DNA from: Candidatus Cloacimonadota bacterium
GTDB taxonomy: Bacteria > Cloacimonadota > Cloacimonadia > Cloacimonadales > TCS61
DNA length: 7,292 nucleotides
Direction of reading: 5' to 3'
NCBI GenBank assembly: GCA_011372345.1
Contig: DRTC01000008.1
Coordinates: forward strand, 1 to 7,292
Below, piece after piece: positions 1 through 5,577 of this stretch (position 1 is its first letter; each line of letters starts with the position of its first letter). The notes under the pieces were generated by a model. The model was not told the DNA's origin. It saw only the letters and a program-made list of their open reading frames with translations, and did not search any database. The translations under genes and the position numbers were made by a program.

Positions 1-3000
1 GTGAAAACGAAGCAATCGAAATAAGTTTTGCACTTAATGGTTTTGAAATGGAAGAAATTTCCGAAAGAGAAGAAATCTTTCAGAAAATTTCTTATTTTAA
101 TGAAGGTGAATTCCTGGAAATCGGAAAACCTGATCTTCCCAGATTTACCAGATTAGTTGCTATCCCCAATGAAGGAACGGTCTCAATCGATATTATTTCG
201 TCGGATTATGATGTACTTACCGATATGAATATCTATCCCAGACAAGAACTTCTTTCTGAGAGCCAACCAAATAGAAACGAATTTGTCATCGATGATGATT
301 ATTATGCAAATGGAGATATTTTTCCCGGTACAATCGCTGAGATCGGAACTCCTGCGATCATGAGGGATTACAGAGTCGTAACTGTAACTGTTAATCCATT
401 TCAATATGATCCCAAAACACAAGAATTAAAATTATATAAAAACATAAATATAGTTGTGAATTGTACTGGCAAAGGTGGTGAAAATCCAAAATTCATGACT
501 CAAAAAAAATCAAGATCCTTTGAACAATTATATTCCTCAACTATCATTAATCATGAATCTTTAATTACGAGAGATGATGAATATCAGGATCCAAGTTATC
601 TCTTTATTTACACGACCAGCACTTCTGTTGAAACATATCTCGATCTGTTAGTCGATTGGAAACATCAGAAAGGATTTGAGGTAACAGCAACCGATTTTTC
701 TTCAGGAACAAGCAGCTCTACAATCAAATCTTATATCCAAACTGCTTATGACACCTGGGAAAATCCTCCGGAATTTGTCTGTCTGGTAGGAGACGCAGGA
801 GGAAGTTTTAATATTCCTACATGGCCTTATTATGCAGGTGAAGGTGATCAAAATTATGCTCGTTTGGATGGTGGTGATATTTTAGCAGATGTTTTTATAG
901 GTCGTCTTTCTTTTAATTATATAGATGAGCTTGCTACCATTGTTTATAAAATACTGAATTATGAAAAAGAACCTTATATGACTGATACAGACTGGTATAA
1001 TAAAGCATTATTAGTAGGCGATCCTTCTTCATCAGGTCAATCCTGTATAATTACAAAGAAAAATGTTAAAGAGATGATAGATCGCAATGAAACCGGATTT
1101 ACTTATGATGAAATCTATTATGGTAGTTGTGCTTCTGAAATGAACAGTTCAATGAATGATGGAGTTCTTTATTTCAATTATCGTGGCTATTTAGGAATGA
1201 GTGGCTGGGGAACAGATGACATCAGCAGTTTAACAAATGGTTATATGCTTCCGGTATCGGTATTTCCTACTTGCGGTTCCGGAGATTTTGAAGGAACCAG
1301 CGATTGTAGAAGTGAAGCAATGTTAAAAGCCGGTTCAGTAGCTGTTCCCAAAGGTGGAATTGCTGCTATTGGAACAGCAACAATGTACACTCATACCTGC
1401 TTTAATAATTGCGTTGATGCAGGTATATTTTATGGAATTTTCCAAGATCAGATCTATCACATGGGGGGTGCTTTAAATCGTGGAAAATTAAATCTATATC
1501 TTAATTATCCGCAGAATCCTAATGATGAAGTTAATAATTTCTCTTATTGGAACAACCTCATGGGAGATCCGGGTATGGAAATCTGGACGAATCTTCCGGA
1601 AGATCTGATCGTAACTTATGATTCTACAATTCCATTAGGAAGTAATTTTATTGAAGTTACGGTTGAAAACAGTTCTCGTACACCGCTTGAAGGAGCATGG
1701 GTTACGGCTTTAATGGGAGATGATGAAATCTTCTCTACCGGATATACAGACAGTAACGGTCAAATTTTCCTGCAATTCGACGGTGACACCGAAGGAACAG
1801 TTACATTAACAGTTACAAATCATAATTATATTCCTCATCTCGGCAGTTTCGATATTGGACAGGAAAATAAATTCTTAAGCGTTTTTGAAACAAATATCGA
1901 TGATGACAATTTCGGAACTTCTTCCGGGAATAGTGATGGAAATATCAATCCTGGTGAAGACATCGAACTCGGTGTGAGTCTTAAAAACTATGGTACTTCA
2001 AGTACATATTCTATTGGAGCAACAATTTCTTCGGATGATTCTTTTATCGCGATCACTGATAATTCTGAAACTTATCCTAATATTGGAGCCGGAAGTTCTT
2101 CTTATTCGACTGATGATTTTGATTTCAGCCTTGATGCAGATGTTCTCGGAGGAACTGAAATCGATATCGATATAGTCATTACAGAAGGTGTTGGTAATGT
2201 CTGGAATGATAAAATATATTTAACCGTTGACGGAGCGAATCTCTCGTATGACAGTTATACTGTTGTTGATGGAGGAAATGGTATTTTAGATCCGGGTGAA
2301 ACTTCCGATCTAACCGTAACCATAGAAAATATCGGTTCTGTCTCTTCGTCTTCTGTTTATGGCACTCTTTCGAGTTCAGACAGCCAGATAACTGTTCCCG
2401 ATCATGCCGGATATTTTGGCACTATTGGTTCAGGATCGTCAGCAACTAATAATTCTAATAAATTTGAAGTGTCTGCAAGTTCAAATATAGCTCCCGGAAC
2501 CCAGTTCACTCTCGATCTCCAGCTATATAATGCAAGTGGTTATGATAATACAGTACAATTTATATTTGAAGTTGGTGATGTCTCTGTTACTGATCCGCTC
2601 GGACCTGATACTTATGGTTACTACTGCTATGATGATGGAGATATAACTTACACTCCGACACCGATTTATGATTGGGAAGAGATCGATCCGAATTATGGCG
2701 GTTCCGGAACCGTTATTACCATGTCTGATGTAGGAAATACAGGAGATATCGAGACCATAAGTTTACCATTTAATTTCCCTTTTTATGGTGAGAATTATTC
2801 CACCATTACAGTTTGTTCAAACGGATGGATCGCTCCCGGTTCAACAGAGCAATATTCTTTTATGAACTGGCATATTCCAGGTCCTCTTGGTCCATCTCCC
2901 ATGATCGCTCCCTTTTGGGATGACCTTAAAATTGGAAGCGGAAGAGTGTGTTATTACAACAATTCCGGTCAGCATTATTTCATTGTCGAATGGTCCCATT

Positions 3001-5459
3001 TGCAAAATGAATATAATAGTGCTGAAGAAACATTTCAGGTTATACTCTACGATCCTAATTATTATCCAACACCAACTGGTGATGGAGAAATTAAAATGCA
3101 ATACAAGGTTGTGAACAATGTTGATGTTGGAGATTACACTCCCACTTTTCACATTTCTCACGGACAATATGCAACTGTAGGTATTGAAGATCATACAAGT
3201 GAGGTTGGATTAGAATATACTTATAATAATACTTATCCGACTGCTGCGAAAACTCTGCAAAATCAAATGGCAATTTTATATACTACAAATTCTCCTGAAC
3301 CTCCATCAGAACCATATCTTGTCATTGGAACGATCGTTATTGACGACACAAATGGAAATGGAAATGTGGATTATGGAGAAACAGTAAACCTGGAAATCGA
3401 TCTGAATAATATGGGATTAAATCCGGCAACTGGTGTATCTGCGATTCTTTCTTCAACTGATAGTTATGTAACAGTAACTCAAAATTCATCAAATTATAGT
3501 GACATTGCCGGTGGAACTTCTGGTACGAATTTTACTGACTATACATTTACCGTAGATAATGATTGTCCTGACGGACACAATGCTATATTTGACCTTGATG
3601 TTACCGGAAATGAAGATACCTGGGATCTGGATTTTCAACTTATGCTCAATGCTCCGGTCGTAGAGTTCCAGGAAGTATTTGTGAATGATGGAGGAAATAA
3701 CACTTTAGATCCGGATGAAACAACTGAATTAAGAGTTACTTTGATCAATAATGGTGGAGCTGATGTAACCAACCTGAATTCTATCCTTTCATCAACCGAC
3801 AGTTACATTACAATCAATGATAATTACGACAATGTTTCAACTTTGCAGGCAAGTTCAACTGCTAATGTTTATTATAATGTAACAACATCAGTAAATACTC
3901 CCTTGGGACACACAGTAATTTTTGCTCTGGATTTTACCGGTGATCTTGGTTATTCGAATACAAACGGTTTTGCTTTATCGGTCGGTTTGAATGTTGAAGA
4001 TTTTGAAACCGGTGATTTCTCTAAATATGCCTGGGAATTTGATGGAGATGCAGATTGGATAATTGATTCTGATTCTTATGAAGGAACATATAGTGCCCAA
4101 TCTGATGATATTACCGATAATGAAGATGTATCATTAGTTATAGAAGTTAATGTTTTATCAGCAGGTGATATTTCTTTCTGGAAAAAGGTCTCTTGTGAAA
4201 ATCATCAAGATAATATCTGGGATTATTTAAGATTTCGCATTGATGGAGTTGAACAGGAAAGATGGTCGGGTATTATTGATTGGTCTGAAGAAACTTATCC
4301 TGTTTCTGCCGGAACTCGTACTTTTGAATGGCATTATCATAAAGATGGTTCTGTGAGTGAAGGTGAAGACTGTGCCTGGGTTGATTACATAATTTTCCCA
4401 CCTCTTGCTTCTCCTGCTCAAATTACATATTCACCTGCTTCCTATACAAAAACTTTAGCTCCAGATGACTCGACTACCGATGATTTGAATATTGGAAATG
4501 ATGGTGGAACAACCTTGGATTATACAGCAACTGTTGTCTATACAACCAGAATTGCTAATATAGGTAATAACAAATTCGATATTTCAAGAATACGAAGTGA
4601 AAACAATGTTGGTGATAGAGAGATCAAAACACCGATCGTTGCTCCATTCTTCAAAGAAGTTGATCAATCTTTGAGATTATGCCAATTCACGATCGATCTT
4701 GTTGATGACTACGGAGATGGTTGGAATGGTGGTTCTGTTGATGTTCTGGTTAATGGCTCTGTAGTCTTGAATGATCTTTCTTTGAGTTCGGGTTACGGTC
4801 CTGAATCTCATTCATTCGATGTAAATACCGGTGATCAGATTTCAACTAACTATTCTGCAGGAAGCTGGTCTTATGAAAATGCATATTATATTTATGATAA
4901 TGACGGAACTCAAGTAGCTTCCGATGGTGTTGGTGGTTCAACTCCAACCGGATTAAGTCCGTTTACAGCAACTTGTACAAATGATCCTACATTCGATTGG
5001 TGTACTCTGGATGGAGCAAATCAAGTTACCGGTTCGATCGATACCGGTTCCCCGAATGATGTTATTACGGTTACTTTCGACACAAATCCTGATGATCTTG
5101 GAGTAGGAACTTATGAAGCAAATATTGTTATAACCAGTAATGATCCTGATAACTCTCAAGTTATCATCCCTGTTACTTTAAATGTCGAGGAAAGCCTTGA
5201 TCCTCCGGTAAATGTCACCATTGCTCAAAGTGGTAGCAATATTACGATTAACTGGAATTCAGTAACTGGAGCAAATTCATATAAAATTTACAGCGACTCA
5301 AATCCTTATGGTTCTTTCTCAACATTAGAAGAAGAAGGAATTAATGTTACATCATGGCAGACAGCTGCATCCGCAGCCAGCAAATTTTATCGAGTTGTTG
5401 CTTCAACTGATACTCCAATGAGAAAGTCTTTTAAGAATTCAAATTTAAACAGGAAATAA
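1..5459 (+). CDS. Multidomain secreted C25 (gingipain-type) cysteine peptidase-like protein, 5' partial
   Basis: Residues are counted from the Met at base 48. That Met is probably internal: the frame is open from base 3, has no Shine-Dalgarno before it, and already reads like propeptide. Domain order: C25 propeptide-like, about 1-150 (GKPDLP at 26-31); C25 catalytic-type, about 182-516, with LVGD 246-249, DVFIGRLS 281-288, YRGYLGMSGW 378-387, TCGSGDF 408-414 and MGDPGMEIW 505-513; Ig-like, about 520-604; CARDB-like repeats 609-844 and 1089-1313; an SNGW module, about 846-1080; MAM-like, 1314-1452; a split beta domain holding DYGDGWNGG (1554-1562); fibronectin III-like, 1719-1789. C409 matches the gingipain nucleophile, but Tyr381 sits where the catalytic His is expected. 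I see no type IX sorting domain at the C-terminus, which ends in a short basic tail. The architecture implies an extracellular protein. Family assignment is fairly sure; proteolytic activity is not. Confidence 0.85.
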   Translation, partial: ENEAIEISFALNGFEMEEISEREEIFQKISYFNEGEFLEIGKPDLPRFTRLVAIPNEGTVSIDIISSDYDVLTDMNIYPRQELLSESQPNRNEFVIDDDYYANGDIFPGTIAEIGTPAIMRDYRVVTVTVNPFQYDPKTQELKLYKNINIVVNCTGKGGENPKFMTQKKSRSFEQLYSSTIINHESLITRDDEYQDPSYLFIYTTSTSVETYLDLLVDWKHQKGFEVTATDFSSGTSSSTIKSYIQTAYDTWENPPEFVCLVGDAGGSFNIPTWPYYAGEGDQNYARLDGGDILADVFIGRLSFNYIDELATIVYKILNYEKEPYMTDTDWYNKALLVGDPSSSGQSCIITKKNVKEMIDRNETGFTYDEIYYGSCASEMNSSMNDGVLYFNYRGYLGMSGWGTDDISSLTNGYMLPVSVFPTCGSGDFEGTSDCRSEAMLKAGSVAVPKGGIAAIGTATMYTHTCFNNCVDAGIFYGIFQDQIYHMGGALNRGKLNLYLNYPQNPNDEVNNFSYWNNLMGDPGMEIWTNLPEDLIVTYDSTIPLGSNFIEVTVENSSRTPLEGAWVTALMGDDEIFSTGYTDSNGQIFLQFDGDTEGTVTLTVTNHNYIPHLGSFDIGQENKFLSVFETNIDDDNFGTSSGNSDGNINPGEDIELGVSLKNYGTSSTYSIGATISSDDSFIAITDNSETYPNIGAGSSSYSTDDFDFSLDADVLGGTEIDIDIVITEGVGNVWNDKIYLTVDGANLSYDSYTVVDGGNGILDPGETSDLTVTIENIGSVSSSSVYGTLSSSDSQITVPDHAGYFGTIGSGSSATNNSNKFEVSASSNIAPGTQFTLDLQLYNASGYDNTVQFIFEVGDVSVTDPLGPDTYGYYCYDDGDITYTPTPIYDWEEIDPNYGGSGTVITMSDVGNTGDIETISLPFNFPFYGENYSTITVCSNGWIAPGSTEQYSFMNWHIPGPLGPSPMIAPFWDDLKIGSGRVCYYNNSGQHYFIVEWSHLQNEYNSAEETFQVILYDPNYYPTPTGDGEIKMQYKVVNNVDVGDYTPTFHISHGQYATVGIEDHTSEVGLEYTYNNTYPTAAKTLQNQMAILYTTNSPEPPSEPYLVIGTIVIDDTNGNGNVDYGETVNLEIDLNNMGLNPATGVSAILSSTDSYVTVTQNSSNYSDIAGGTSGTNFTDYTFTVDNDCPDGHNAIFDLDVTGNEDTWDLDFQLMLNAPVVEFQEVFVNDGGNNTLDPDETTELRVTLINNGGADVTNLNSILSSTDSYITINDNYDNVSTLQASSTANVYYNVTTSVNTPLGHTVIFALDFTGDLGYSNTNGFALSVGLNVEDFETGDFSKYAWEFDGDADWIIDSDSYEGTYSAQSDDITDNEDVSLVIEVNVLSAGDISFWKKVSCENHQDNIWDYLRFRIDGVEQERWSGIIDWSEETYPVSAGTRTFEWHYHKDGSVSEGEDCAWVDYIIFPPLASPAQITYSPASYTKTLAPDDSTTDDLNIGNDGGTTLDYTATVVYTTRIANIGNNKFDISRIRSENNVGDREIKTPIVAPFFKEVDQSLRLCQFTIDLVDDYGDGWNGGSVDVLVNGSVVLNDLSLSSGYGPESHSFDVNTGDQISTNYSAGSWSYENAYYIYDNDGTQVASDGVGGSTPTGLSPFTATCTNDPTFDWCTLDGANQVTGSIDTGSPNDVITVTFDTNPDDLGVGTYEANIVITSNDPDNSQVIIPVTLNVEESLDPPVNVTIAQSGSNITINWNSVTGANSYKIYSDSNPYGSFSTLEEEGINVTSWQTAASAASKFYRVVASTDTPMRKSFKNSNLNRK
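591..1595 (+). other. C25 peptidase-type catalytic domain region
   Basis: Residues 182-516 of the first protein. Landmarks shared with gingipains, from memory of the family, are the LVGD strand, a DVFIGR strand, the Y-x-G-x-x-x-x-x-x-W loop where gingipains carry the catalytic His, a Cys-Gly-Ser-Gly-Asp-Phe segment for the nucleophile, and IGTAT leading into the end of the fold. The segment has seven cysteines (245, 333, 361, 409, 420, 451, 455), so disulfides are possible if it is exported. His449, in a T-H-T-C-F-N-N stretch, is a nearby histidine that could conceivably act instead of the missing one. Domain boundaries are approximate. Confidence 0.75.
1872..2579 (+). repeat. CARDB-like domain repeats 1 and 2 (coding)
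   Basis: Two Ig-like beta domains in tandem inside the first gene. Each starts with an Asp/Asn/Gly-rich loop ending in P-G-E (SDGNINPGE at residues 629-637, DGGNGILDPGE at 741-751). Each continues with a hydrophobic strand ending in N-Y-G or N-I-G, and then a serine-rich segment of the form S-S-x-D-S (ISSDDS, LSSSDS). The pattern matches the CARDB/NEW3-type adhesion or spacer domains common in secreted proteins of the FCB group. Their role is probably structural, holding functional domains away from the surface. The DNA has diverged, so the copies are clear only at protein level. Confidence 0.7.
2583..3287 (+). other. Beta-rich module with SNGW motif (NIDO-like or lectin-like), coding
   Basis: Residues about 846-1080, lying between the second and third CARDB-like repeats. 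It opens with DPLGPDTYGYY, then LPFNFPFYGENY, ITVCSNGW, the proline-rich segment IPGPLGPSPMIAPFWDDL, and a later strand pair around HYFIVEW and FQVILYD. The F-x-F-Y-G followed by S-N-G-W and A-P-F-W-D-D-L recalls NIDO-like and related extracellular sandwich domains. I recognise the pattern but cannot name a Pfam family with certainty. No catalytic motif is evident, so binding of a glycan or protein is the likelier role. Confidence 0.5.
3312..3986 (+). repeat. CARDB-like domain repeats 3 and 4 (coding)
   Basis: Second tandem pair of CARDB-like domains, residues about 1089-1313. Loop signatures are DTNGNGNVDYGE (1100-1111) and DGGNNTLDPDE (1214-1224). These are followed by N-N-M-G and N-N-G-G turns and nearly identical strands, LSSTDSYVTV and LSSTDSYITI. 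This pair is closer to each other than to repeats 1 and 2, which suggests a more recent duplication. The 12-residue loop of repeat 3 has Asp, Asn, Asn, Asp and Glu at positions 1, 3, 5, 9 and 12, the spacing of an EF-hand-type calcium loop. Confidence 0.7.
3987..4403 (+). other. MAM-like / choice-of-anchor-type beta sandwich (coding)
   Basis: Residues 1314-1452. It begins VEDFETGDFSKYAWEF, passes through DADWIID, YEGTYSAQS and ISFWKKVS, then DYLRFRIDG and RWSG, and ends with a W-H-Y-H-K-D-G-S turn and CAWVDYIIFPP. This order is typical of the carbohydrate- or protein-binding jelly-roll domains (MAM-like) found in exported FCB-group proteins. I infer a binding or structural role. The pattern is distinctive, but the exact family name is from memory. 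Confidence 0.55.
4404..5195 (+). other. Split beta domain with inserted DYGDGWNGG module (coding)
   Basis: The part before (about 1454-1500) has the start of an Ig-like fold (YTKTLAPDDSTTDDLNIGN, then LDYTATVVY). The part after (about 1644-1716) has its usual end (VTGSID, GTYEANIVITSNDPDN, IPVTLNV). Between them lie a basic, low-complexity linker and a module at about 1544-1643 with DYGDGWNGG (1554-1562), VDVLVNG and YYIYDNDG. The simplest reading is that the DYGDGWNGG module was inserted into a loop of a HYDIN/ASH- or BACON-like domain. The outer half-domain assignment is an inference from sequence style. Confidence 0.45.
5199..5456 (+). other. C-terminal fibronectin type III-like domain and basic tail (coding)
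   Basis: Residues 1718-1803. Proline-led start (DPPVNVTIAQSG), then ITINWNSVTGANSYKIY, a second strand set around VTSW, and the closing FYRVVAST at about 1780-1787. These are fibronectin III landmarks (W in strand B, Y-K-I-Y in strand C, F-Y-R-V in strand F). The last 16 residues are polar and basic. The Pro-Asn-Pro-Phe hallmark of the type A type IX sorting domain is not seen, so how this protein is anchored or exported is open. Confidence 0.65.
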
Positions 5460-5479
5460 TTTGATTTTTAAAGATGGTT

Positions 5480-5529
5480 AACCTTCCAAAAGCCGAACGT
5501 AAGCGATTTTATACAGTTTTTTGAAGGTT
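5480..5529 (+). repeat. Imperfect inverted repeat (hairpin) downstream of the first gene
   Basis: Left arm AACCTTCCAAAA (5480-5491) pairs with right arm TTTTTGAAGGTT (5518-5529) with a single C/T mismatch, leaving a 26-base loop. The AAAA of the left arm could instead pair with TTTT at 5507-5510, giving a shorter competing fold. It lies 20 bases after the stop codon, where a terminator would be expected, but no T-tract follows the right arm. It may be a mRNA 3'-end stabiliser, a weak or atypical terminator, or a copy of a dispersed palindromic repeat. Confidence 0.55.
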
Positions 5530-5564
5530 TAATGAATGAAATAAAATTTTAAATAAATAAAAAC

Positions 5565-5571
5565 AGGAGAG
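5565..5571 (+). promoter_or_regulatory. Shine-Dalgarno sequence of the second gene
   Basis: AGGAGAG, ending 6 bases before the ATG at 5578. Its good match and spacing fix the start of the downstream gene. By contrast, no comparable site precedes the Met at base 48, which supports an upstream start for the first gene. Confidence 0.8.
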
Positions 5572-5577
5572 AAAATA

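Larger units (their letters stand above)
5460..5577. other. Intergenic spacer between the two genes
   Basis: An AT-rich gap of 118 bases with no credible gene on either strand. It holds an imperfect inverted repeat in its first half, an A/T-rich stretch (about 5530-5563) and a Shine-Dalgarno sequence at its end. The gap is long enough for a promoter of the second gene, but no clear one is visible. Co-transcription with the upstream gene remains possible. Confidence 0.8.

Noticed and set aside
1..24. GTG start at base 1
   Set aside because: That frame reaches a TAA after seven codons (22-24), so it encodes nothing of note.
183..422. Open stretch of 79 codons on the - strand
   Set aside because: It is antisense to the propeptide region, with no ribosome binding site and no family resemblance.
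2841..3194. Open stretch of 117 codons on the - strand
   Set aside because: It lies wholly antisense to the well-supported first gene, inside the SNGW module, and its translation has no recognisable features.
5480..5529. Canonical rho-independent terminator
   Set aside because: The stem is AT-rich with a long loop, and the right arm is followed by TAATGAATG rather than a T-tract, so it is listed only as an inverted repeat.
5521..5547. Possible promoter for the second gene (TTGAAG, 15-base gap, TAAAAT)
   Set aside because: The spacing is short, the region is AT-rich enough to give chance matches, and the first hexamer is part of the hairpin arm. Promoters in this group often differ from the E. 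coli consensus.
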